From: JABDIY01 sp041576015
Lineage (GTDB): Bacteria > Actinomycetota > Acidimicrobiia > Acidimicrobiales > SZUA-35
DNA length: 26,499 bases
Direction: 5' to 3'
NCBI GenBank assembly: GCA_041576015.1
Contig: JBFGLT010000022.1
Coordinates: forward strand, 1-26,499
Shown here: one piece after another, positions 17,418 through 24,523 of the stretch
Position numbering within the stretch: position 1 is the first letter of the stretch
Layout of the letters: every line of letters starts with the position of its first letter
Notes under the pieces: generated by a model
The model's input: the letters and a program-made list of their open reading frames with translations, nothing else
What the model was told of the DNA's origin: nothing
The model's database searches: none
Translations under genes and position numbers: made by a program

Positions 17418-17966
17418 ATGAGCACCGAGACACCCAGGCAGGAGCGATGGATCGTGCTCGGGTCGCGCAGAGAAGAATGCGACGGACAGCACCGCGGATT
17501 CCTCGGTGGGGTCAAGGTTGTGGCGGCGGCGGTCGGGATTGTGCTGATGGCTGAGGTCGCTGACGCCTTCACCCACCCCACGACGCTCATCCCGATGCTT
17601 GCAACAGTCGTCGTCGCGCTGGGGCTTCTCTCCTGGCTGATGGCGGCCGGCTGGGCGGCGATGGCCTCCGCCGGTTCGAGGGAGTGCCACGTCTTCCGAG
17701 CCAGGCGGGTCATGAGATGTGGCATTTTCCTCGCCGTCGTCGGGGTATTGCTCGCCGCTGCGACGGTGGCCGGACAGCCGTTCGAGCACCTCACAAGGAC
17801 GTTTCGGATCGGTGCTGGTGACATCGCCGACCTTGCGCTCGTCATCGCAGCGATCACATGTCTGAGTCTTGCGGCCGCTGCCCTGATCGACGTTTGGGGT
17901 CTGTGGCAGGAGGAGCGCCGGTGGGCCGAACAGCACGAATGGGCTGAGCACTACCCGCCAGACTGA
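17418..17966 (+). CDS. hypothetical integral membrane protein (four predicted helices)
   Basis: A 182-residue protein that I do not recognise. After a polar N-terminus of about 28 residues come four hydrophobic segments: GGVKVVAAAVGIVLMAEV, MLATVVVALGLLSWLMAAGW, CGIFLAVVGVLLAAATVAG, and ALVIAAITCLSLAAAALIDVW. The C-terminal tail is rich in Trp, Glu and His (EERRWAEQHEWAEHY). The ATG at 17418 is picked for the GGGAGG a few bases upstream. The frame itself is open further 5', but those residues lack membrane character. It precedes the BCCT gene by 132 bases on the same strand; any link to osmolyte transport is only positional. Confidence 0.75.
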   Translation: MSTETPRQERWIVLGSRREECDGQHRGFLGGVKVVAAAVGIVLMAEVADAFTHPTTLIPMLATVVVALGLLSWLMAAGWAAMASAGSRECHVFRARRVMRCGIFLAVVGVLLAAATVAGQPFEHLTRTFRIGAGDIADLALVIAAITCLSLAAAALIDVWGLWQEERRWAEQHEWAEHYPPD

Positions 17967-18098
17967 TCCCCGCAGGCGCATCGAGCAGCGTTGACGGTAG
18001 AGGAGCGGGATCGGTGGACCCGGGGGCCAATCCGGGGGACACTGGTCACAGTCTGCTGATCGGGGACTCGCCGGTCGGTGACCAACGAGGGGGAACCG

Positions 18099-19892
18099 AT
18101 GAGCGAGCGCACCAGTGACCGCACCGAGGAATGGCGAGCCCGACGGGAACGCAAGGAACGCGAACGGGAGGAGCGGGCGAGGGCCATCCGGGAGCGGGAT
18201 CGCTTCGAAGGCCTGCAGGTCGACCCCGATGTCGACTATTACGAGGACGTCGCTCGCCGGGAGCCGGGCGACACCAACATCGTCAGGTGGGGGTTCGACC
18301 TGCACCCGCACGTGACCTTCGCCTCGGCCGGATTCCTCATCGTCTTCCTCGGCCTGACGCTGGCGTTCCAGGAGCAGGCCGAGCGGGTGTTCGCCGACTC
18401 GCTGTCGTTCATCGGCGACAACTTCGGATGGTTCTACATCCTGTCGGCCAACATCTTCCTGATCGCCATCGTGTTCTTCGGGTTCAGCCGGTTCGGGCGG
18501 ATCCGGCTCGGGGGACCGGACGCCAAGCCGGAGTTCACCGACTTCGCCTGGTACGCCATGCTGATCAGTGCGGGGATGGGGATCGGTCTGCTGTTCTGGA
18601 GCGTGGCCGAGCCGATCTACCACTTCCAGACGCCGGCCCCCTTCTTCGACGCCCAGCCCGAGACCTCTCAGGCAGCCGAGGCGGCGATGGTGACCACCTT
18701 CTACCACTGGGGTTTCCACCCGTGGGGGATCTATGCGCTGGTGAGCCTGGCGCTGGCGTTCTTCACGTTCAACCGGGGGCTGCCCCTCACCATGCGGTCG
18801 GTGTTCTACCCGATCCTCGGTGAGCGGATCTACGGGTTCTGGGGCAACTTGATCGACACGGTGGCGGTGATCGCCACCTTGTTCGGACTGGCGTCGTCGC
18901 TCGGGTTCGGGGTCAAGCAGGTGTCGGCCGGAATGAACTTCCTGTTCAGTTCACCGGACAACGTCGGGTTTCAGGTGGTGTTGATCACGGTGATCACCGG
19001 CATGGCGACGCTGTCGGTCGTCGCCGGTCTCGACGGCGGGGTCAAGAGGCTCTCCCAGGTGAACCTCAACCTCGGGGCACTGTTCCTGGCGTTCATCCTC
19101 ATCGTCGGGCCGACGGTGTTCATCGTCGGAACCTTTCTCGAGAGCAGCGGCAGCTACCTCCAGGCGCTGCCCAGCCTCAGCCTGTGGACCGAGTCGCTCA
19201 GCGGGAGCAACTGGCAATCCGGGTGGACGGTGTTCTACTGGGGGTGGTGGATCTCGTGGGCGCCGTTCGTCGGGATGTTCATCGCCCGAGTGTCCAAGGG
19301 TCGCACGATCCGGGAGTTCGTCATCGGGGTGGTGCTGATGCCCACCTTGTTGAGCTTCCTGTGGATGTCGGCCTTCGGGGGAGCGGCCCTCAAGACCCAG
19401 CTCGACGGCACCCGGGATGTCGCCGCCGCAGTGAACACGAACGTCGCAACTGCACTGTTCGATCTTCTCGAAGCCTTCCCTCTCACGACGTTGACCTCCT
19501 TCGTAGGGATCATCCTGGTCGTGTCGTTCTTTGTGACCTCCTCGGATTCGGGCTCGCTGGTGGTCGATCACCTCACCTCGGGCGGCAAGCTCGAATCGCC
19601 GGTGCCCCAGCGGGTGTTCTGGGCGATCATGGAAGGGGCGATCGCCGCCATCCTCCTGATCGGCGGTGGCCTGCAGGCGCTCCAGTCGGCTGCGGTCGCC
19701 AGCGGCGCCCTCTTCGCCGCGGTGCTGCTCGTGGCCATCTACAGCATGCGGCAGGGCTTCGGCGAAGAGCTGGAGACGATCGAGATCCACGAGGAGATCG
19801 TGGCCGCCATGGAGGCCGGTGACATCGCAGATGTGCTCGCTGAGCAGGGTCTTCGATCGCTGGCCGTCGCGACGGTGGAGACCGAGGAATGA
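18099..19892 (+). CDS. BCCT-family (betaine/choline/carnitine) transporter
   Basis: A 597-residue secondary transporter with about twelve helices. Diagnostic segments are GMGIGLLFWSVAEPIYHF, where the aromatic/glycine stretch forms the substrate path, and FYWGWWISWAPFVGMFIARVS in abbreviated form, the BCCT signature. ISRGRT-like SKGRTIREF follows. BCCT proteins import glycine betaine, choline, carnitine or DMSP with Na+ or H+. Two features stand out. A 30-residue very basic/acidic N-terminal stretch (WRARRERKEREREERARA) probably forms a cytoplasmic helix. A C-terminal acidic helix of about 45 residues could be an osmosensing tail. The ATG at 18099 follows a GAGGGGGAA ribosome site. The stop overlaps the following lipoprotein gene by four bases. 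Confidence 0.93.
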   Translation: MSERTSDRTEEWRARRERKEREREERARAIRERDRFEGLQVDPDVDYYEDVARREPGDTNIVRWGFDLHPHVTFASAGFLIVFLGLTLAFQEQAERVFADSLSFIGDNFGWFYILSANIFLIAIVFFGFSRFGRIRLGGPDAKPEFTDFAWYAMLISAGMGIGLLFWSVAEPIYHFQTPAPFFDAQPETSQAAEAAMVTTFYHWGFHPWGIYALVSLALAFFTFNRGLPLTMRSVFYPILGERIYGFWGNLIDTVAVIATLFGLASSLGFGVKQVSAGMNFLFSSPDNVGFQVVLITVITGMATLSVVAGLDGGVKRLSQVNLNLGALFLAFILIVGPTVFIVGTFLESSGSYLQALPSLSLWTESLSGSNWQSGWTVFYWGWWISWAPFVGMFIARVSKGRTIREFVIGVVLMPTLLSFLWMSAFGGAALKTQLDGTRDVAAAVNTNVATALFDLLEAFPLTTLTSFVGIILVVSFFVTSSDSGSLVVDHLTSGGKLESPVPQRVFWAIMEGAIAAILLIGGGLQALQSAAVASGALFAAVLLVAIYSMRQGFGEELETIEIHEEIVAAMEAGDIADVLAEQGLRSLAVATVETEE

Positions 19893-20860
19893 GCCGCTCC
19901 GCCCATGCTGTGCGGCGGCGGGGCGCCGCCGCGGTGCTCGCCGCCGGACTGATCGCCACCGGGTGCGGGAGCGACACGGGCGCCGGTCAGCTCGAGCCGG
20001 ACGCCTTCGAGGGCATCGCCCTCACGGTTGGCTCCAAGAATTTCACCGAGCAGTACGTGCTGAGCGAGATCCTGATCCAGGCGCTGGTCGCCCGAGGGGC
20101 CGACGTCACCGACGCCACCGATACGGGCGACACCGCCACGACCCGGCGAGCGCTGCTCGAGGGGCAGATCGACGCCTACTGGGAGTACAACAGCACCGGG
20201 TGGGTTGAGCACCTCGGACTGGACGACCCGGCCGACGACGGGGCGGACCTCACCGCCGACGTCCGGGAAGCCGACGCCGCCAACGGGATCCGGTGGATCG
20301 GGCGGTCCTCGTTCAACGACACGTACGGCTTCGCCGTGGGCCCAAGCATCGCCGAGGACGTGCGGGCCACCCGGTACTCGGTCGAGGCGTTCGACCTCGA
20401 CGCCATGGCCGAGTACTTGCGAGACGACGAGAACGCCATCGTGTGCATCGAACCCGAGTTCGCCGAACGCGCCGACGGGCTGGTGCTCTTCGAGGAAGCG
20501 ACCGGCTTGGAGATCCCCGACGGCCAGGTACGCATCGTCGACGACGAAGCCGACATCTACCCGGCGACGGCCAGCGGCGCCTGCGACTTCGGCGAGGTGT
20601 TCACCACCGACGGCCGCATCGACGCCCTCGACCTCACCCTCGTGGTCGATCCCGGCGTGTTCTACGTCTACAACGTGTCGCTCAACCTGCCCGACGAGGT
20701 GTACCAGCAGGCGCCGGAGGCCTTCGACGCTCTCGTCGACGCCATCCTGCGGCCGCTCTCGCAGTCCCGCATCACCGATCTCAACCGTCAGGTCAACGAG
20801 GGCGAGTCGGTCGCCCGCGTGGCCGCTGAGTTCCTCGACACTTTCGAGATCAACACCTGA
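19889..20860 (+). CDS. orphan betaine/choline-type substrate-binding lipoprotein (OpuCC/OsmX-like)
   Basis: A 323-residue lipoprotein. The signal peptide ends in LIATGC. The mature part begins with LTVGSKNFTEQYVLSEIL and has IDAYWEYNSTGW, both hallmarks of the quaternary-amine binding proteins of ABC systems (OpuCC, OsmX, ChoX-like). The C-terminal part, with LVVDPGVFYVYNVSLNLPDEVY and ITDLNRQVNEGESVARVAAEFL, matches the family end to end, so the gene looks intact. No ABC permease or ATPase is encoded next to it. The only neighbour upstream is a BCCT transporter whose stop it overlaps (ATGA), and downstream lies a convergent hydrolase. It may serve an ABC system encoded elsewhere or act with the BCCT protein. 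Confidence 0.9.
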   Translation: MSRSAHAVRRRGAAAVLAAGLIATGCGSDTGAGQLEPDAFEGIALTVGSKNFTEQYVLSEILIQALVARGADVTDATDTGDTATTRRALLEGQIDAYWEYNSTGWVEHLGLDDPADDGADLTADVREADAANGIRWIGRSSFNDTYGFAVGPSIAEDVRATRYSVEAFDLDAMAEYLRDDENAIVCIEPEFAERADGLVLFEEATGLEIPDGQVRIVDDEADIYPATASGACDFGEVFTTDGRIDALDLTLVVDPGVFYVYNVSLNLPDEVYQQAPEAFDALVDAILRPLSQSRITDLNRQVNEGESVARVAAEFLDTFEINT

Positions 20861-20881
20861 GCTCAGCGGTGGCCGGTCGAT

Positions 20882-21805
20882 TCAGCCGCCGGTGAGAAAG
20901 CCGTCGAGGGCGGTGCGTACCCGCTCGGTCTGGCCGAGTTGGAGGTGGCCACCCGACCGGAGGCTGACGAGGGTGGCGCCGGGGATTCGGGCGGCGGCGT
21001 CGACGGCGGCGGAGTAGGTGGCTAGCGGGTCGTCGGCGGCGTGGACCACCAGCGTGGGCACGGAGATGTTCTCCAGCGGGTAGTCGGAGACGTCCGGATT
21101 GGAGACGTAGGCGTCGAACACCGCTCCTGCGGCCCGGGGCCCGACCGGGAAGATGCTCTCGAGCATCTCGTCCATCGCCTGCCGGTCGTGGTCGTTGCGG
21201 GGGAATCCCGGCGGCACGCCCATCAAGCGGGCGAACGCCGGGCGAGCCGCCACCTTGAGCAGCCACATCGCCGGATCGGAATAGAACACCTTCGCCCAGC
21301 CGGGCGGCGCCTCGGCCGTGGTGCTGCCGGGGAAGTTGCCTGAGCTGATCACCAGATCGGCGACCCGCTCGGGATGCCGGAGGGCGAGCTGGACGGCGGC
21401 ACTCGTGCCGGCCGAGATGGCGATGACGTCAACCGACGCCACGTCGAGGTGGTCGAGCAGGGCGACGAAGGCGTCGGCCTGCAGGGCGGCGGTGGCGTCG
21501 ACCGGCTTGGTCGATCCGAGGTATCCGAATCGGGACGGGACGATCACTCGGCGGTCAGCGGTCAGATCGCGCACGGAGAGCAGTCCGCCGTCGCAGCCGT
21601 GGAAGATCCCATGGCTCACCAGCAGCGGAGGACCGGCGCCATCGTCGGCGTACTCCACCGCTCCGTACTCGGTGTCGATCGTGCGGCGCTCGACCGTGGC
21701 CAGGCGAGCCTCGGCCTCGGCGAGGTGCTGTCGGTACCGCGTGCCGGCCAGGGGCACCCCTGCTACCACGCCGCCCAGACCGACCAGGACCACTCGACCG
21801 AGCAT
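20882..21805 (-). CDS. alpha/beta-fold hydrolase with N-terminal membrane segment
   Basis: A 307-residue hydrolase. It starts with a hydrophobic stretch (MLGRVVLVGLGGVVAGVPLAG) that reads as a membrane anchor or signal. Conserved parts: LLVSHGIFHG at the oxyanion strand, PSRFGYLGS, the nucleophile elbow VIAISAGTSA, an Asp in HAADDPLA and a His in SGGHLQLGQ. The elbow has Ala in place of the first Gly of GxSxG (AISAG), seen in some esterase and C-C hydrolase groups. The substrate is unknown. No clear ribosome site was seen before the ATG at 21805. It diverges from the small acidic gene at 21895 and converges on the binding-protein gene with a 21-base gap. Confidence 0.85.
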   Translation of the reverse strand: MLGRVVLVGLGGVVAGVPLAGTRYRQHLAEAEARLATVERRTIDTEYGAVEYADDGAGPPLLVSHGIFHGCDGGLLSVRDLTADRRVIVPSRFGYLGSTKPVDATAALQADAFVALLDHLDVASVDVIAISAGTSAAVQLALRHPERVADLVISSGNFPGSTTAEAPPGWAKVFYSDPAMWLLKVAARPAFARLMGVPPGFPRNDHDRQAMDEMLESIFPVGPRAAGAVFDAYVSNPDVSDYPLENISVPTLVVHAADDPLATYSAAVDAAARIPGATLVSLRSGGHLQLGQTERVRTALDGFLTGG

Positions 21806-21894
21806 GGGCCGATTCTCGTGCGGCCGGCCACTGTCGGGACAGGGCCCAACGGCCCGTGACGTTTCCGTGCTGCGCCCGGTGGTACACCTCCACC

Positions 21895-22212
21895 ATGAGC
21901 AATCTCAACGCCAACCAGTTCGATGGCGAGGGCCTGCCGGGGATCGACGAGGACTACCCGCCCGAGCATTCGTGGGCGGTCGAGGACCCTGCCCTGGTGA
22001 ACGGCGGCAGCGAGACCCCCGACGACCTGCGCACGAGGGTGTCCCGCGAGAACCCCGACATCGCTCCCGCCGACACCACCGAGCCGGCCCCACCGCTGGC
22101 CGGTACCGACGGTGTCGACGACGAGCCCCAGCTGGTGGCCGACACGGGAATCGCGGATCCCGATGCCGGCTCGACCGCCGAGGAAGCGGCGATGCGGATC
22201 GTCGAGCAGTAG
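21895..22212 (+). CDS. small acidic protein, DUF5709-like
   Basis: A 105-residue, strongly acidic, Pro-rich protein without hydrophobic segments. LDEGYSPPE-like DEDYPPEHSWAVEDPAL, then DDLRTRVSRENPD, and a C-terminal AEEAAMRIVEQ resemble the actinobacterial DUF5709 pattern, a family with no known function. The assignment is from memory of the pattern and is moderate. The ATG at 21895 gives this compact form; an in-frame start 13 codons earlier would add a Cys/Trp-rich segment unlike the rest. No ribosome site is evident. It converges on the PRC-barrel operon with an 18-base gap. Confidence 0.65.
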   Translation: MSNLNANQFDGEGLPGIDEDYPPEHSWAVEDPALVNGGSETPDDLRTRVSRENPDIAPADTTEPAPPLAGTDGVDDEPQLVADTGIADPDAGSTAEEAAMRIVEQ

Positions 22213-22230
22213 GTCCGGCGGACGAGGCTC

Positions 22231-22674
22231 CTAGTCGGCGGCCCGAATCACCAGCGCGTACGAACCGATCGAAAGCAGCCGGTCGGCGTCGATCACGCCG
22301 TCGGCGGTGAGCACTCCGGTCAGACGGCCTGTGGTGGGATCGAACGTGGCGTCGGTGACCTTGCCGTGCTCGAAACCGGCGTCGTCGAGCACGCGGTGGT
22401 CGAGCAGCTGGAGGTCGCCCCCCAATGCCTTCTTCTGCCGATCATCGGGCCGGTGGGGCGCCTGGTCGTCGACGACCATGACCGCGTCGTCGCCGAAGGC
22501 GTCGATCTGCTCCCAGTCGACCACGTCGGCCTTGCCGCCCCGGCCGCCGATCTGAACGGCGCTCACCCGGGAGGCGGTCGGGTCGACGACGAAACCCTTG
22601 ACCTTTCCGATCTTGGTGGCCGTGTTCACCGCGACCACCCGGCGCCCCTTGGTGTCTTTGAACGTCACGCTCAC
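22231..22674 (-). CDS. PRC-barrel domain protein (downstream of pair)
   Basis: A 147-residue protein with two PRC-barrel-like halves. The first covers about 5-70 (GRRVVAVNTATKIGKVKGFVVDP, then WEQIDAFGDDAVMV). The second covers about 90-145 (LLDHRVLDDAGFEHGKVTDATFDP to LLSIGSYALVI). PRC barrels are small beta domains found in RimM, photosynthetic reaction-centre H subunits and many stress-related actinobacterial proteins. The start is GTG overlapping the stop of the upstream gene (GTGA). A strong GAGGAGG lies six bases before it, so the two are coupled. The molecular role is unknown. Confidence 0.85.
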   Translation of the reverse strand: MSVTFKDTKGRRVVAVNTATKIGKVKGFVVDPTASRVSAVQIGGRGGKADVVDWEQIDAFGDDAVMVVDDQAPHRPDDRQKKALGGDLQLLDHRVLDDAGFEHGKVTDATFDPTTGRLTGVLTADGVIDADRLLSIGSYALVIRAAD

Positions 22675-23240
22675 TGCGTGCCTCCTCGGAGCTGGCCCTC
22701 GCGGTAGCGGTCGACGGCGGCGCCGAATCCGGCCAGGTCGTAGGCGACGAACTGGTCTAGCTCGGCGGGCACGAGCAGGTTTTCTTTCGAGACGGTGATC
22801 TGCTCGGCGATAGGGATGAACAGCGACTCCTTGCCGTCTGGCGGTTTGATCTCGTAGCCGACGGCGCTGGGGATCCCGTCGGTCTCGATGATCACGCCGA
22901 TGACCTCCCCGAGATCGGTTCCCTTGGCGCTCAATACCCGGCCGCTGGCGACGGTGGCCTTGTCTGCCGGGGCGACGGTCGTGACGGCCTCGGTGTCGGC
23001 GGCAAGCGACTCATCGCTGGCCACCATCACCGCATCCCGGCCGATAGCGGCGCAGTCGCCGATCTCGAGGACCTCGGACATCCGGCCGGCCAGGAACCCT
23101 CGCTTGTTGAGCGTGAACCCGATGAGGTTGGTGCGGGAACCGTCGTAGACGACGTCGCGGATCTCGGCGATATCTTCGCCGCTGGATATCGACACGACCG
23201 GCAGGCCCATCACGTCGCTGGCGCGCATCAGACCTTTCAC
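22671..23240 (-). CDS. PRC-barrel domain protein (upstream of pair)
   Basis: A 189-residue protein with two PRC-barrel-like repeats. Residues about 8-75 contain GLPVVSISSGEDIAEIRDVVYD and end in IGRDAVMV. Residues about 90-165 contain GRVLSAKGTDLGEVIGVIIE and end in ENLLVPAEL. There are no membrane segments. The frame is open to 23378, but the GTG at 23240 is chosen. An AGGGAG lies six bases upstream, and the GTG overlaps the stop of a newly read 44-residue gene as GTGA, the same coupling as with the next gene. It may bind a membrane-attached partner, since the preceding peptide is a one-helix membrane protein. The role is unknown. Confidence 0.85.
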   Translation of the reverse strand: MKGLMRASDVMGLPVVSISSGEDIAEIRDVVYDGSRTNLIGFTLNKRGFLAGRMSEVLEIGDCAAIGRDAVMVASDESLAADTEAVTTVAPADKATVASGRVLSAKGTDLGEVIGVIIETDGIPSAVGYEIKPPDGKESLFIPIAEQITVSKENLLVPAELDQFVAYDLAGFGAAVDRYREGQLRGGTQ

Positions 23241-23371
23241 AGCTGGCTCCCTGGTTCCTTGGGCGCATTGGTGACCAGCACCGAGCCCTTGCGTCGTGAC
23301 CGGCGCACGGCTACGACGGCACCGATGGCCACCACGATGATGGCCACGGCGGCGATGACGTACGGCAACAT
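23237..23371 (-). CDS. 44-residue single-helix membrane peptide
   Basis: A short gene starting ATG at 23371 and ending TGA at 23237-23239. The product starts MLPYVIAAVAIIVVAIGAVV, a single strong membrane helix. It continues with a positively charged RRSRRK stop-transfer segment and a polar tail ending PKEPGSQL. It therefore should sit with its C-terminus in the cytoplasm. An AGAGG lies nine bases before the ATG. Its stop overlaps the GTG of the first PRC-barrel gene (GTGA), so it heads a three-gene coupled operon. No family is recognised; a membrane anchor or adaptor for the PRC-barrel proteins is a guess. Confidence 0.7.
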   Translation of the reverse strand: MLPYVIAAVAIIVVAIGAVVAVRRSRRKGSVLVTNAPKEPGSQL

Positions 23372-23398
23372 AGTTCACAACCTCTTTCGTTCAAGGAG

Positions 23399-23427
23399 AT
23401 TTCACACCTCCCTGGTCATGGGGTCAA
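23399..23427 (-). promoter_or_regulatory. possible promoter of the PRC-barrel operon
   Basis: Minus strand: TTGACC (23427-23422), a 17-base spacer and TGAAAT (23404-23399). This would give a leader of about 20 bases with the AGAGG ribosome site before the small membrane gene. The -10 is imperfect. It lies in the same 172-base divergent region as the Hsp20 promoter. Confidence 0.35.
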
Positions 23428-23444
23428 ACCCGTACGGATCGTAT

Positions 23445-23475
23445 TTGATTCATGACAGGAGCGCGTGACTATGGT
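23445..23475 (+). promoter_or_regulatory. possible promoter of the Hsp20 gene
   Basis: TTGATT (23445-23450), a 19-base spacer and TATGGT (23470-23475), about 70 bases before the Hsp20 ATG. The spacer is longer than ideal. I found no CIRCE element, HAIR (HspR) repeat or convincing SigH-type GGGAA/GTT pair, so heat-shock control is not shown by the sequence. Confidence 0.3.
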
Positions 23476-23543
23476 CGGGAAGTGAACGGTTGCCTTCCTC
23501 CTTGGTCGGCCCCGCATGCGTTCGCGACGAAAGGAACACAGCA

Positions 23544-23972
23544 ATGCTTCGGTTCGACCCCTTTGGTGACATTGACCGATTGAGCCGGGAGATGGCGCGG
23601 CCGGGTCGCGAGAGCCGGGGCGTCATGGCCTTCGACGCGGTCAAGCACAAGGACACCGTCTACATCTACTTTGACGTCCCCGGCGTGACGGGCGACAACG
23701 TGTCGGTGACCGTCGAGGGCAACGAGCTCACCGTCACCGCCGAGCGGAGCTGGGACAGCGAGGGCCAGACCGTGCTCTCTCAGGAGCGCCCGCAGGGTTC
23801 GTTCGTCCGGCGCATCACCCTCAGCGACACCCTCGACACCTCCAAGATCAACGCCGATCTCGACCACGGCGTGCTGACGGTGAGCATCCCCGTTTCGGAG
23901 AAGACCAAGCCGCGCAGTATCAAGGTCAAGCACGCCGGGGGCAGCGAGTCGATCGAAACCGGCGGCGGCTGA
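23544..23972 (+). CDS. Hsp20 / alpha-crystallin small heat-shock protein
   Basis: A 142-residue small heat-shock protein, an ATP-independent holdase that keeps unfolding proteins soluble. It begins with the common LRFDPFGDIDRLSREM N-terminus. The alpha-crystallin domain runs from about residue 28 (FDAVKHKDTVYIYFDVPGV) through LTVTAERSW to the near-invariant GVLTVSIPV and ends with PRSIKV. The ATG at 23544 follows AAGGAA by seven bases. An upstream in-frame ATG would add 18 residues not found in the family. It diverges from the PRC-barrel operon across 172 bases. Confidence 0.93.
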   Translation: MLRFDPFGDIDRLSREMARPGRESRGVMAFDAVKHKDTVYIYFDVPGVTGDNVSVTVEGNELTVTAERSWDSEGQTVLSQERPQGSFVRRITLSDTLDTSKINADLDHGVLTVSIPVSEKTKPRSIKVKHAGGSESIETGGG

Positions 23973-23995
23973 CCGGCGCCCGGCCGGCGGGCGAC

Positions 23996-24482
23996 ATGCG
24001 AACCGGCCGGCTCCACCGCACATTCTGCGCAGTAGCGATCCCCGCCATGGCGCTCGCGGCGTGCTCGTCCGGATTTGACGAGGCGCCGGAAGCCGACCGG
24101 GTGGGATCGATGTGCGACGCAATCGTGGCCATCCACTCAGACATCATCGACGCCGCCAACGACATGGCGGCGCAGGAGGCGGCGGCTGACCCCGCCACCC
24201 GAGCGGCCATCCTGGCACGAGGCATCGACACCTTCTCTGACCTGGCCGAGGCCGCCGGTCTGCCCACCGAACCGGCGAGCTTGGTGGCCGGGCTCGACGC
24301 CCGCCGGCAGAAGGCGGTGGCCGACATGCGTGCGGAGGCGGCCGCATTCCGGGCCGAGTGGTCCACAGTCGACCCGGACGAGCGCGCTGCGGCCGTCAAC
24401 CGGGTCTTCCTGGCGGCCGAACGGCCGACGTGCTCTTCATCTCCACCATCGAGCAACACCGGCTGCCGGGCAAGAGCCCTAG
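23996..24482 (+). pseudogene. lipoprotein gene with disrupted 3' reading frame
   Basis: The frame starts ATG 23996 with a signal peptide ending in ALAAC, a good lipobox. A Cys-containing, Ala-rich helical protein follows (SMCDAIVAIHSDIIDAANDM, RGIDTFSDLAEAAGL, EWSTVDPDERAAAVNRVFLAAER). Up to about 24424 third codon positions are G/C rich. Beyond that the same frame becomes Ser/Pro-rich with poor third positions. It also has no stop until 25246, deep inside the opposing ankyrin gene. The +1 frame is coding-like just after the break (DVLFISTIEQH), and another frame stops at 24482. One or more indels, real or from sequencing, is the simplest reading. The end given is provisional. The function is unknown, and no clear ribosome site was seen. 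Confidence 0.5.
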
Positions 24483-24523
24483 GGCGGTGCCTGCGCGACG
24501 GCGGCGATCAGCTCTGCATGGTG

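Noticed and set aside
18043..18084. Distant 7-base inverted repeat TGGTCAC / GTGACCA before the BCCT gene, considered as a riboswitch or operator
   Set aside because: Arms are short and 28 bases apart; with this GC content chance is likely, and no known riboswitch core was seen.
16794..18719. 641-codon open frame on the minus strand
   Set aside because: Antisense to the DUF1667, membrane-protein and BCCT genes and unlike any protein pattern; a GC-skew shadow.
23372..23543. CIRCE, HAIR or SigH-type control element before the Hsp20 gene
   Set aside because: Searched by eye in the whole divergent region; no 9-bp CIRCE arms, no CTTGAGT/ACTCAAG pair and no well-spaced GGGAA/GTT.
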